Positions 25,436 to 33,550 of a DNA stretch of 64,000 nt are shown here, piece after piece (within the stretch, counting starts at the first letter, position 1; every line of letters starts with the position of its first letter). The notes under the pieces were generated by a model. It did no database searches. It saw nothing but the letters and a program-made list of their open reading frames with translations, and was not told where the DNA came from. A program made the position numbers and the translations under genes. Source of the stretch: RH-AL1 sp965198485 (lineage in GTDB: Bacteria > Pseudomonadota > Alphaproteobacteria > Rhizobiales > Beijerinckiaceae); contig CBDAPQ010000005.1 in assembly GCA_965198485.1 (NCBI GenBank), positions 3,162,001-3,226,000 of the forward strand, read 5' to 3'.

Positions 25436-26659
25436 ATGAGGCGTTCGGGCACGAAATGGGCGGTGAGCGTCGTCGCGCCGTGGTGCCTCGCCGTCGGCCT
25501 GCTCGTCTCCGCGACCGCCGACGCTGGCCAGCCTGTGACGGTCGGCGGCTCGTTCGCGGCGCTCTCCGCCCGGGCCGTGCAGCAGCCCGACGATCTTATA
25601 CCCCTGGCAAGCGCAGCGCTGAGCGGGAACTTCGGGCATTTCGGTCTGGGCCGCCCAGCCGCGGCACCGATGCCGGCGGGCTTCGAGACTGGCCGAAGCG
25701 AAGACTTCCGCAAGACAACCGATGAAATCGAGCCGCGCCGCGACCTCAAGCGCCAGACCGCCACGGCGACGCCGGTGATGCTCCCCGAGATCAATCGCAG
25801 CCACAAGGGCGACCCGCTCGTGGGCTTGCGTCCCACCTTCGACACCCGCCTGCGCCGGCCCGGCGGCATCGTCACCTCGCAGCAGAGCCAGATGCTGGCG
25901 CCTCACGACGACGCCATGCCGGCCGGCGGTTTCTCGCTGAGCGACATCGGCGGCGACCCCCTCGACGGTACCGCGAGCTTCGCGCCGTGGGCGGCCGGCG
26001 AGGACATGCAGGACGCCAGCGACGACGCGCGCACCTCGTCCGCCGCGATCGCGATGCGCCCGGCGGCGCTGAAGGAGCGGCTGGCGCAGGGCGCGACGCC
26101 GAAGGTCTCGCGCGCCGACGCGCTGTCCTCGACCACGCCGGCGCCGGCCGACGGTGCGCCGATCGCGATGAACCTGCGGCTGCCCGACGCGACGATCGTG
26201 CCGCGCATCGCAGGGCGCCCGGACTACGCCGCCCTCCTCGTCGGCGACCACGGCGCGCGCGAGCGCAAGTGCCTCGCCGAGGCGGTCTATTTCGAATCCC
26301 GCTCGGAGCCCGAGGAGGGGCAGGCCGCCGTGGCCCAGGTGGTGCTGAACCGCGCCACCTCGGGCCTCTACCCCGCCTCGATCTGCGGCGTCGTCTACCA
26401 GAACCGCACGCACTACAAGGCCTGCCAGTTCTCCTTCGCCTGCGAGGGCAAGTCGCTGCGGTTGACGGAAATGGACTCATGGCGCACGGCGTCGCGGATC
26501 GCCGACGCGGTGATCGATGGCCAGACCTACCTCTCCGACGTCGGCGGCGCGACGCACTACCACGCCAAATACGTGCGGCCGGGCTGGGCGCGGCGGCTCG
26601 TGAAAATGGACGTGATCGGCCACCACATCTTCTACAAGCTGAAGAGCGGGCAGACGTAG
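25436..26659 (+). CDS. SleB-like cell-wall hydrolase (Hydrolase_2 domain), exported
   Basis: The 407-residue protein has an N-terminal signal or anchor (RSGTKWAVSVVAPWCLAVGLLVSATADAGQ). About 230 residues of low-complexity linker follow. The C-terminal SleB-type catalytic domain begins near residue 280, with KCLAEAVYFESRSEPEEGQAAVAQVVLNR, ICGVVYQNR, CQFSFACEGKSL and GGATHYHAKYVRPGWA. The Glu of VYFESR is the expected catalytic acid. Such proteins act as lytic transglycosylase or amidase-like enzymes on peptidoglycan outside of sporulation in Alphaproteobacteria. The gene converges on gltX with a 12-bp gap. Confidence 0.88.
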   Translation: MRRSGTKWAVSVVAPWCLAVGLLVSATADAGQPVTVGGSFAALSARAVQQPDDLIPLASAALSGNFGHFGLGRPAAAPMPAGFETGRSEDFRKTTDEIEPRRDLKRQTATATPVMLPEINRSHKGDPLVGLRPTFDTRLRRPGGIVTSQQSQMLAPHDDAMPAGGFSLSDIGGDPLDGTASFAPWAAGEDMQDASDDARTSSAAIAMRPAALKERLAQGATPKVSRADALSSTTPAPADGAPIAMNLRLPDATIVPRIAGRPDYAALLVGDHGARERKCLAEAVYFESRSEPEEGQAAVAQVVLNRATSGLYPASICGVVYQNRTHYKACQFSFACEGKSLRLTEMDSWRTASRIADAVIDGQTYLSDVGGATHYHAKYVRPGWARRLVKMDVIGHHIFYKLKSGQT

Positions 26660-26671
26660 GCGGAGCCAGCG

Positions 26672-28006
26672 TCAGCCTTGGAGACGTGCCCCAGCCCTCT
26701 CGCGCCCGATCAGGGGCAGGAGCGCGGCGAGGTCCGGCCCGCTCTCGCGACCCGTCAGCGCCAGGCGGAGCGGGTGAAACAGCGACCTGCCCTTGCGCCC
26801 GCTCGACGCCTTGAGCGCTGCGGTCCATGCACCCCAGGTGCCGGCGTCCCAAGGCTCGGGCGGCAGCAGGGGTGCCGCCTGCGCCAGGAAAGCAGCGTCC
26901 TCGATGACCGGCTCGATCTCGCCGCCGATGACCGCCCACCATGTCGCCACGTCGTCGAAACGCTCGAGATTACCGCGTACCGCCGTCCAGAACGGTTCGG
27001 CGATGCCGTGATCGATGCCTGCGGCCGCGAGCCGCCCGGCGACGGCGGCGAAGGGCAGGTTGTGCAGCGTGCGCGCGGACAGCGCGGCGAGTTCGGCGGG
27101 ATCGAAGCGCGCCGGGTTGCGCGAGATGTGCGCAAGGTCGAACATTCCGGCGAGGTCGTCGAGGCTCGACAGCGGCTGCACGGCATCCGACGATCCCGTC
27201 AGCACGGCCAGCGCCGCCACGGCAAATGCCTCGATTCCGGCCTCGCGCAGCCCGCCAATCGACAGCGCACCGGAGCGCTTGGAGAGGCCCTCGCCGTCGG
27301 CGGTGGTCAGCAGGTTATGGTGGGCGAAGCGCGGCGGCTCGTCGCCCAACGCCTGGGCCAGCTGGATCTGCACGGCGGTGTTGGTGACGTGGTCCTCGCC
27401 GCGGATTACGTCGGTGATGTCGAGGTCGAGATCGTCGACGACCGAAGGTAAAGTGTAGAGGAAGCTGCCGTCCTCGCGCACCAGCACGGGATCGGAGAGC
27501 GACGCGCAATCGATGCGGCTCGGCCCGCGCACGCTGTCCTCCCATTCGACCTCGACGCGCTCGAGCTGGAAGCGCCAGTGGGGATGCCGGCCCTCGGCCT
27601 CGAGCCGGGCACGATCGTCGTCGGTCAAGGCGAGCGCGGCGCGGTCGTAAACCGGCGGCAGGTTGCGGGCCTGCTGGCGCTTTCGGCGGCGCTGAAGCTC
27701 ATCGGGCGTCTCGTAGCAGGCGTAGAGCCGGCCCGCCGCCTTGAGCCGCTCCGCCGCCGCCTCGTAGAGGTCGACGCGGGCGGACTGGTACACGGTGAGG
27801 TCGGGCTTGACGCCGAGCCAGGCGAGATCGGCCACGATGGCCTCGGCATATTCGTCGCGCGAGCGGGCGCGATCGGTGTCGTCGAAGCGCAGGATGAACT
27901 GCCCGCCGGCCTTGCGCGCGACGATCCAGTTGATCAGCGCCGTGCGGGCGTTGCCGATGTGAATGCGGCCCGTCGGCGAGGGGGCGAAGCGGACGGTGGC
28001 GGTCAT
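26672..28006 (-). CDS. gltX: glutamyl-tRNA synthetase (second-type GltX)
   Basis: The 444-residue class I synthetase starts TVRFAPSPTGRIHIGNARTALINW. Its HIGH motif reads HIGN and its KMSKS motif reads GLSKRSG, both accepted variants in proteobacterial GluRS. RFDDTDRARSRDEYAEAI, VIRGEDHVTNTAVQIQ and the C-terminal anticodon-binding helices are present. ATG 28006 begins directly before the conserved core. Many Hyphomicrobiales carry two GluRS, one of which may charge tRNA-Gln for amidation; the variant motifs suggest this is the shorter second type. Confidence 0.9.
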   Translation of the reverse strand: MTATVRFAPSPTGRIHIGNARTALINWIVARKAGGQFILRFDDTDRARSRDEYAEAIVADLAWLGVKPDLTVYQSARVDLYEAAAERLKAAGRLYACYETPDELQRRRKRQQARNLPPVYDRAALALTDDDRARLEAEGRHPHWRFQLERVEVEWEDSVRGPSRIDCASLSDPVLVREDGSFLYTLPSVVDDLDLDITDVIRGEDHVTNTAVQIQLAQALGDEPPRFAHHNLLTTADGEGLSKRSGALSIGGLREAGIEAFAVAALAVLTGSSDAVQPLSSLDDLAGMFDLAHISRNPARFDPAELAALSARTLHNLPFAAVAGRLAAAGIDHGIAEPFWTAVRGNLERFDDVATWWAVIGGEIEPVIEDAAFLAQAAPLLPPEPWDAGTWGAWTAALKASSGRKGRSLFHPLRLALTGRESGPDLAALLPLIGRERAGARLQG

Positions 28007-28063
28007 CGCGGACACTGCGTGTCGATGATCGAACTCACACGTTCGGTGCGCAGACGCCAGGAA

Positions 28064-28215
28064 GCCCTTCTCCCGATGTGGGAGAAGGTGCCCGAAGGGC
28101 GGATGACGGGTCCGGAAACGTCGCCGCTCGTCTGCCGCGGGCTCTGACTGTCTAGGATCGAGCGACCCCTCATCCGGCGCTTCGCGCCACCTTCTCCCGC
28201 AAGGGGAGAAGGCCA
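28064..28215. repeat. REP-like intergenic palindromic element
   Basis: Two inverted arms lie between gltX and the DAHP synthase gene. CCCTTCTCCCGATGTGGGAG begins the left arm (about 28067-28110, continuing to GGGCGGATGACGGG), and the right arm (about 28165-28213) runs from CCCCTCATCCGGCGCTTCGC to GCAAGGGGAGAAGGCC. Each arm also contains a small hairpin (CTTCTCCC/GGGAGAAG). This type of element is frequent between convergent or spaced genes in Hyphomicrobiales. A partial copy occurs at 40504-40548. Confidence 0.75.
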
Positions 28216-28341
28216 TGTCCTGCGTGACTTCGACAAGGTTGCACGGAAGATGGAGACGACTTCACGCGACTTGGAAAGCCGAAACCAGCCGCCTCGAGTG
28301 GGTGCGGGCTCGGCTGCGCCGCCCCGAACTGGCGAGATTTT

Positions 28342-29730
28342 TCACTCCGCCGCATGCGGCACCGGCAGCCCGCGGGCGATCCGCTCTTCCTTCAGCAGTT
28401 CCGCCACGAGAAAGGCCACCTCGATCGCCTGCTCGGCGTTGAGCCGCGGGTCGCAATAGGTATGATAGCGGTCACCGAGATCGATATCGGCCAGCGCCCG
28501 CGCACCACCGGTGCATTCGGTGACGTCGCGCCCGGTCATCTCGAGGTGGATGCCGCCTGCATAGGTGCCCTCGGCGCGGTTGACGGCGAAGAAGGCCTGG
28601 ATCTCTCCCATGATCCGCTCGAAAGGGCGCGTCTTGAAGCCGGACGAGGCCTTGATCGTGTTGCCGTGCATCGGGTCGCACGACCACACCACGTGGCGGC
28701 CCTCGCGGGTGACGGCACGCAGCAGCGGCGGCAGGCTCTCGCCGACCTTGTCGGCGCCGAAGCGGCAGATCAGCGTCAGCCGGCCCGGCTCGTTGCCCGG
28801 ATTGAGGATGTCGATAAGCCGGATCAGCTCGTCGGGCTTCAGCGAGGGCCCGCATTTCAGGCCAAGCGGGTTCTTCACGCCGCGCGCATATTCAATGTGG
28901 GCGTGGTCGGGCTGGCGGGTGCGGTCGCCGATCCAGATCATGTGACCCGAGGTGGCGTAGGGGTCGCCGGTGGTCGAGTCGATGCGGGTCAGCGCCTCCT
29001 CGAAGCCGAGCAGCAGCGCCTCGTGCGAGGTGTAGAATTCGGTCGCGCGCAGCTCGGGGTGGTTTTCGGAATCAAGGCCGATCGCGCGCATGAAGCCCAT
29101 CGTCTGCGAGATGCGATCGGCCAGCTCGCCGTAGCGGTGCGCTTGCGGCGAGTCGTGGATGAAGCCGAGCATCCAGCGATGCGCGTTCTCGAGGTTGGCG
29201 TAACCGCCGGTGGCGAAGGCGCGCAGCAGGTTGAGGGTCGCCGCCGACTGCCGGTAGGCGTCGAGCTGGCGCACCGGATCGGGCGTACGGGCCTCGGGCG
29301 TGAAGGCGATGTCGTTGACGATGTCGCCGCGGTAGGACGGCAGCGTGACGCCGCCAATCGTCTCTGTCGGTGCCGAACGCGGCTTGGCGAACTGCCCGGC
29401 GACGCGGCCGACCTTCACGACGGGCAGCGCCGCGGCGAAGGTCGTCACCACCGACATCTGCAGGAACACGCGGAAGAAGTCGCGGATGTTATCGGCGCCG
29501 TGCTCGGCGAAGCTCTCGGCGCAATCGCCGCCCTGCAGCAGGAACGCTTCGCCCGCGCAGACCTGCGCCAAATACTTCTTCAGCTTGCGCGCCTCGCCGG
29601 CGAAGACGAGCGGCGGGAAGCTCGCGAGCTGACGCTCCACGGCGGCGAGCGCATCGAGGTCGGAATAATCGGGCACCTGCTGGATGGGCTTGCCCCTCCA
29701 ACTCCGAGGCGCCCAGCGCTCGGCGGACAT
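28342..29730 (-). CDS. aroF: class II 3-deoxy-D-arabino-heptulosonate 7-phosphate synthase
   Basis: The 462-residue plant/actinobacterial-type (class II) DAHP synthase catalyses the first step of the shikimate pathway from PEP and erythrose 4-phosphate. Motifs: FLLQGGDCAESFAEH, KVGRVAGQFAKPRS, TSHEALLLGFEEALTR, HMIWIGDRTRQPDHAHIEY, KCGPSLKPDELIRLIDILNP and VVWSCDPMHGNTIKAS. ATG 29730 is preceded by GAGGAG at a suitable distance. No feedback-specific extra domain is visible. It supplies chorismate for the trp genes at 5.2-7.7 kb, but is not linked to them. Confidence 0.95.
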   Translation of the reverse strand: MSAERWAPRSWRGKPIQQVPDYSDLDALAAVERQLASFPPLVFAGEARKLKKYLAQVCAGEAFLLQGGDCAESFAEHGADNIRDFFRVFLQMSVVTTFAAALPVVKVGRVAGQFAKPRSAPTETIGGVTLPSYRGDIVNDIAFTPEARTPDPVRQLDAYRQSAATLNLLRAFATGGYANLENAHRWMLGFIHDSPQAHRYGELADRISQTMGFMRAIGLDSENHPELRATEFYTSHEALLLGFEEALTRIDSTTGDPYATSGHMIWIGDRTRQPDHAHIEYARGVKNPLGLKCGPSLKPDELIRLIDILNPGNEPGRLTLICRFGADKVGESLPPLLRAVTREGRHVVWSCDPMHGNTIKASSGFKTRPFERIMGEIQAFFAVNRAEGTYAGGIHLEMTGRDVTECTGGARALADIDLGDRYHTYCDPRLNAEQAIEVAFLVAELLKEERIARGLPVPHAAE

Positions 29731-29894
29731 GGTATGACGCTCCTCGCGCGGGTGGAGAACCAATCGCGCCTGACGAAGCCGCTTCCTATAGCAGGGCTCG
29801 CGGCAGGCGAAACCCAGGGTCTCGCCGAAATGCGGCGAACCTTTCACCGCAGCGCAGCATTTCGCCCGCACTCCGCCGTCAGCAAAGCCACGCC

Positions 29895-30179
29895 ATGACC
29901 GACTTCACAACGTGCATCGAACTTCAGGACGCGACCGCCGACGACTACGCCGCCCTCGACCAGGCGATGCTCGGGGCAAACTTCGCCAAGACCGTCCGTT
30001 CCAACCGCGGACAGGAGTACAAGCTGCCGCACGGCACCTATTTCTCGCAGGCCTTCGGCTTGAGCGCGATGGATGTGCGCAACCTCGCCGCCTCCGCCGC
30101 GATGCGCACCGGTCGGCGCTACGACATCGTCACGACGTCGGGCGATGTCGCTTACTTCCTGCATCCCGCCACGGCCTGA
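29895..30179 (+). CDS. hypothetical small protein
   Basis: This 94-residue protein begins MTDFTTCIELQDATADDYAALDQAM and continues NFAKTVRSNRGQEYKLPHGTYF and MRTGRRYDIVTTSGDVAYFL, a composition typical of a folded alpha/beta domain. No motif allows functional assignment. It is divergent from the DAHP synthase gene and converges on the EipB-like gene with a 33-bp gap. The ATG at 29895 starts the balanced sequence; upstream in-frame codons fall in the shadow of the DAHP gene. Confidence 0.72.
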   Translation: MTDFTTCIELQDATADDYAALDQAMLGANFAKTVRSNRGQEYKLPHGTYFSQAFGLSAMDVRNLAASAAMRTGRRYDIVTTSGDVAYFLHPATA

Positions 30180-30212
30180 ATAGAGGCGAGTCCTCCTGCG
30201 TCGCGAGGCCGA

Positions 30213-31082
30213 TCAGCGGCAGGGTTGGCCCGGCATCAATTCCAGGTTGATCATCTGGCCGGCCAAGATAAAATCGCCGTAGTCGAAACGGAGCGCGCGC
30301 GACACGCCGTTCTCGTAGAGCTCGAAGCCCAGCGTATAGGCCGGCTCCTTGTCCATATGGCCTTCCTCGAAATACGAGATCACCACCGGCCAACGGGTCA
30401 TATCGTCCATGGCGACAACGCGCGCGGCGCCGGCGTCTTCGGTCGGCCCGCGGAGCGGCCGCCCGATGATGGTTGTCGTGTCGTAGACCTTCTTGCCGTC
30501 GTCCGAGCCGTCGAACACCTTGACCGGGACGATATGCTGCCCCGCCTTGGCGGCGGCGATGATGCGCTTGAGGTGCGCGGTCGGGAACAGCACCTCCTGA
30601 TCGACGTCGAGGGCCTGCTCGGCCGGCTTCAACAGCTTGATCTGCAGCACGTCGGCGCCCTCGCGCTCGGCGTGGCCGTCGACGACCTCGGGCGCGGCGC
30701 GGTCGACGCTGGTCTTGACATCGAAAGAGAAGCTCTTGCCGTCGGCGCCCTCGAAGGTCGCCGAGCGCATGTCGGAGAGCCGCGTTGCGCCCTCGGCCGG
30801 CTGCATCTCGGTGATCTGGCGGAAGTTCTGGCTGTAGCCGGCGCAGGCCGAGCCGTCGAACTCGTAGGAGACCTTTCCGCGCGCCGAGGTCGGGCTCTTG
30901 GTGCCGATCGCCTTTAAAAGGGTCACCTTGTAGATCGCGCGATGGTCGGCCAGCGGCATATCGGACGAAGGCTTCGCCGGCCCGACGATCGCGTCCCGGG
31001 ACGGCCCCTCTGCATGCGCCGTCCCGAGCATGGCCAGCACGGAGGCGGCGAGAAGGGCACGTGCGACGACGGAACCGACCAT
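30213..31082 (-). CDS. EipB/DUF1849-family periplasmic cell-envelope integrity protein
   Basis: The 289-residue protein has a signal peptide (VARALLAASVLAMLGTAHAE). A DUF1849 domain follows: PLADHRAIYKVTLLKAIGTKSPTSARGKVSYEFDGSACAGYSQNFRQ and FGYELYENGVSRALRFDYGDF-like segments near the C-terminus (GFELYENGVSRALRFDYG). Two cysteines (CAGYSQ and the terminal PCR) can form the conserved disulfide of EipB, which binds lipoprotein or envelope components in Brucella. ATG 31082 gives the signal peptide. It is divergent from ridA. Confidence 0.88.
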   Translation of the reverse strand: MVGSVVARALLAASVLAMLGTAHAEGPSRDAIVGPAKPSSDMPLADHRAIYKVTLLKAIGTKSPTSARGKVSYEFDGSACAGYSQNFRQITEMQPAEGATRLSDMRSATFEGADGKSFSFDVKTSVDRAAPEVVDGHAEREGADVLQIKLLKPAEQALDVDQEVLFPTAHLKRIIAAAKAGQHIVPVKVFDGSDDGKKVYDTTTIIGRPLRGPTEDAGAARVVAMDDMTRWPVVISYFEEGHMDKEPAYTLGFELYENGVSRALRFDYGDFILAGQMINLELMPGQPCR

Positions 31083-31229
31083 GTGACGGATTGAACCTCG
31101 AATGAACGAGCGTTGGCTTGGCCGAAGGCCGTGGCGGAATTGCGAGCGCTCGAATCGTTCACCGGCCGTCCTTGCCCGAGACCGCGCGATCCGCCTAGAC
31201 GGTCGCAACACTGCGAGGAAACGTAGTCC

Positions 31230-31703
31230 ATGAGCACCATCGAAGACCGCCTGCAGACGCTCGGGATCATCCTGCCGACGCCCGCGGCGCCGGTCGCCAA
31301 CTACGTGCCTTTCGTGCTGCACGGCACGCTGCTCGTGATCTCCGGACAGCTGGCGCTCGGGGCCGACGGCAAGCTCGCGCCCGAGCACACGGGCAAGATC
31401 GGCGGAGGCGTCGACGAGACGGCGGCCAAGGCGGCGGCGCGGCTCTGCGTCATCAACGTGCTGGCGCAAGCCAAGGCGGCGCTGGGCGATCTCGGTCGCA
31501 TCGAGCGCTGCGTAAGGCTCGGCGGCTTCATGAACACGGCGCCGGGCTTCTCCGCCATTGCGCCGATCATGAACGGGGCCTCCGACGTCATCGTCGCGGT
31601 GCTCGGCGACAAGGGCCGGCACGCCCGTTCGACCATCGGCGTCGCCGAGGTGCCGCTCGACTCGGCGGTCGAGGTCGAGGCGATGTTCGCCGTCGCCGGC
31701 TGA
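31230..31703 (+). CDS. RidA-family protein (YjgF/YER057c/UK114)
   Basis: The 157-residue protein carries the longer Rid subgroup pattern: TLGIILPTPAAPVANYVPFVLHGTLLVISGQLALG, then AAARLCVINVLAQAKAALGDLGRIERCVRLGGFMNTAPGF and STIGVAEVPLDSAVEVEAMF. The conserved active-site Arg of enamine/imine deaminases (usually xxGRSTxGV) is represented here by HARSTIGVAEVPL. The TGA overlaps the ATG of the glycerophosphodiesterase gene (TGATG), showing translational coupling. Its imine substrate is unknown. Confidence 0.88.
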   Translation: MSTIEDRLQTLGIILPTPAAPVANYVPFVLHGTLLVISGQLALGADGKLAPEHTGKIGGGVDETAAKAAARLCVINVLAQAKAALGDLGRIERCVRLGGFMNTAPGFSAIAPIMNGASDVIVAVLGDKGRHARSTIGVAEVPLDSAVEVEAMFAVAG

Positions 31704-32374
31704 TGCCCGCCGCCGACAGTCTCGCCCGCATGCTGGCGCGCCCGATCGCGCATCGCGGGCTGCACGGCTGCGGCGGTGCCGGCCCGATCGAGAACACGGT
31801 TCCCGCGGCGCTCGCCGCCGTCGCGGCCGGCTACGGGGTCGAGTGCGACGTGCTGTTCGCGCGCGACGGCACGGCCATGGTGATCCACGACGAGACTTTG
31901 GAACGGCTGGCGGGGCGCCCGGAGGCGGTGGCCTCGCTCGACGCCGCGACGCTCGGCGCCATCCCTTTGCGCGGCGGCGGAACGATCCCGACGCTGGACG
32001 CCCTGTTGGCCGCGATCGCCGGCCGGGTCACGCTGGTGATCGAGATCAAGGCGGTGCCTGATGTCAGACTCGTCGATGACGTGCTCGATTGCGTCGCGCG
32101 CTACGCCGGCCCGGTGGTGCTGGAGAGCTTCGACCCCGCGATCCTCGCGCGCTGCCGGGGCGCGCCCTGCCCCGTGGGCCTCGTCGGTCCCGGCGAGGAC
32201 GCAGCCGCCCCGGCCGGTCTCGCGCGCTGCGATTTCCTGTCCTGGAACGTAGCCCGTCTTGACGGCCGACCGGCGGCGCTGCCGACCACGTCGTGGACGA
32301 TTCGTTCGCCGGCCGATGCGGCGCGTGCAATGGCGGCCGGTGCGCAGATCGTCTTCGAAGGCATGCGGCCTTGA
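31703..32374 (+). CDS. glycerophosphodiester phosphodiesterase (GDPD) family enzyme
   Basis: This 223-residue TIM-barrel enzyme has IAHRGLHGCGGAGPIENTVPA at the N-terminus with the catalytic His pair, and GVECDVLFARDGTAMVIHDETLERLAGR with the metal-binding Glu and Asp. LVIEIKAVPDV and the SFDPAILARCR segment follow. It hydrolyses glycerophosphodiesters or related phosphodiesters; there is no signal peptide, so it is cytoplasmic. It is coupled to ridA. Confidence 0.88.
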   Translation: MPAADSLARMLARPIAHRGLHGCGGAGPIENTVPAALAAVAAGYGVECDVLFARDGTAMVIHDETLERLAGRPEAVASLDAATLGAIPLRGGGTIPTLDALLAAIAGRVTLVIEIKAVPDVRLVDDVLDCVARYAGPVVLESFDPAILARCRGAPCPVGLVGPGEDAAAPAGLARCDFLSWNVARLDGRPAALPTTSWTIRSPADAARAMAAGAQIVFEGMRP

Positions 32375-32464
32375 GACGGCGTTCACCATGACGGCTCGCC
32401 GGGGTGCGGCGTTGAATCTTTCGCAGGGGCTCGCGCGTTTGCTCCTGGGATGGAGGGCGAAACG

Positions 32465-32704
32465 ATGCGGACTTTTCTTGTCGGACTGGCTTTGGTGGTC
32501 GGCTGCGCCGCGCCGGCCTGCGCCAAGCAATACCTGGAACATCCCGCGCCGACCCCCGGCTACCCGTTCCAGCGATCCGTGCTGACCGGCCGCGCGGTCA
32601 TCATCCCGCCCGACGATCGGCCATTCCCGGTGCGGGTCTATTCCACACCGCCGCAGCAGCCCTACTACAACGTGCCGCCCTACGCCGTGGTCGCGCCGTA
32701 CTGA
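32465..32704 (+). CDS. small exported hypothetical protein
   Basis: This 79-residue protein has a strong signal peptide (MRTFLVGLALVVGCAAPACAK, cleavage likely after ACA). A short Pro/Tyr-rich mature part ends PPYAVVAPY. The ATG at 32465 is preceded by GGAGGG at 32451-32456. Short Pro/Tyr-rich exported proteins are frequent in Hyphomicrobiales; no function is known. It converges directly on the next minus-strand gene. Confidence 0.7.
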   Translation: MRTFLVGLALVVGCAAPACAKQYLEHPAPTPGYPFQRSVLTGRAVIIPPDDRPFPVRVYSTPPQQPYYNVPPYAVVAPY

Positions 32705-32941
32705 TCAGGCGAGGGCTTCTTGCAAGCGCTCCTCGCGGAGCCGCTTGGACGTGGCGCGCGGTTCCGAAGAGCGACGGCGTTTGGCGACGCCTCGCTTGCC
32801 GGCGACGGTGTTGCCGTTGACGAGCTGGGCCGGTTCGGCCGCATCGTCCATGCGATAATAACGGACGCCGGTGAAGAACAGGATCTCGGCGCTGTGGCTC
32901 GCGGAAAACTCGCGGGCGGAGAGAGGCTTCGGGCGTGACAT
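32705..32941 (-). CDS. small conserved hypothetical protein with FFTGVRY motif
   Basis: The 78-residue protein reads MSRPKPLSAREFSASHSAEI then LFFTGVRYYRMDDAAEP and a basic C-terminus (GKRGVAKRRRSSEPRATSKR). The ILFFTGVRY segment with basic tail is a pattern I recognise from short uncharacterised proteins of Hyphomicrobiales. The start is taken at 32941; an upstream ATG at 32959 would add six residues. Its stop adjoins the stop of the preceding convergent gene. Function unknown. Confidence 0.62.
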   Translation of the reverse strand: MSRPKPLSAREFSASHSAEILFFTGVRYYRMDDAAEPAQLVNGNTVAGKRGVAKRRRSSEPRATSKRLREERLQEALA

Positions 32942-33090
32942 GACGATGAGATCGCCCATCGACTGATGCTCCTGGACGGGCGATCATTCCTCGCCCGGAG
33001 GTCAGATTGGCTCCGGCGCGGTTAACGGAACCTCACTGAAACGTGAGCAAGTCCGAACTGTTGCTCAAACGCTTCGGTCACCCTGCGGCG

Positions 33091-33429
33091 CTAATACGCG
33101 ACAAGATCGACCCACGCATTGCCTTCGCGGTTCTCCACCTCGACGACCCAGACGTCGGCGTCGAAGCCGACCGCGCGCGCCAGCCGCGCTTCGGCATCAA
33201 GGGCATCGATCCATTCGGCCTTGTGGATGCGGATAAAGCGGCGTTCTCCCAGCTCGTCGTCCTGCGGCGCCGGGCCGAACACGGCCGTGCGCCCGTCGAG
33301 GCAATCGAGCTTCACGTAGACGGCGCCGGCCTCCGCCGAGCCGCGCCGACGCAGCACCGCCGACGTCGCCGTGTCGCCGTTGCAGCGGCGCAGGTAGGCG
33401 GAGACCCAGAAGTCGGCACGTAGACGCAT
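33091..33429 (-). CDS. DUF1491-family protein
   Basis: The 112-residue protein begins MRLRADFWVSAYLRRCNGDTATSAVLRRRG and continues EAGAVYVKLDCLDGRTAVFGPAP and WVVEVENREGNAWVDLV, the standard DUF1491 pattern. The ATG at 33429 starts the conserved MRLR and has an AGGAGG immediately upstream; the longer frame to 33525 is not needed. Members are found almost only in Alphaproteobacteria and lack known function. Confidence 0.88.
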   Translation of the reverse strand: MRLRADFWVSAYLRRCNGDTATSAVLRRRGSAEAGAVYVKLDCLDGRTAVFGPAPQDDELGERRFIRIHKAEWIDALDAEARLARAVGFDADVWVVEVENREGNAWVDLVAY

Positions 33430-33550
33430 GACCTCCTCAAAGGCGCCAAGCGCCGTGCACGGAAGCCGCATCATACGCCCGAGTTTATCGCGAGCGGCAT
33501 GCGCAATAAGGATGAGCTTGCTCAACGAACTCTGACGAAGGACTCAGCTC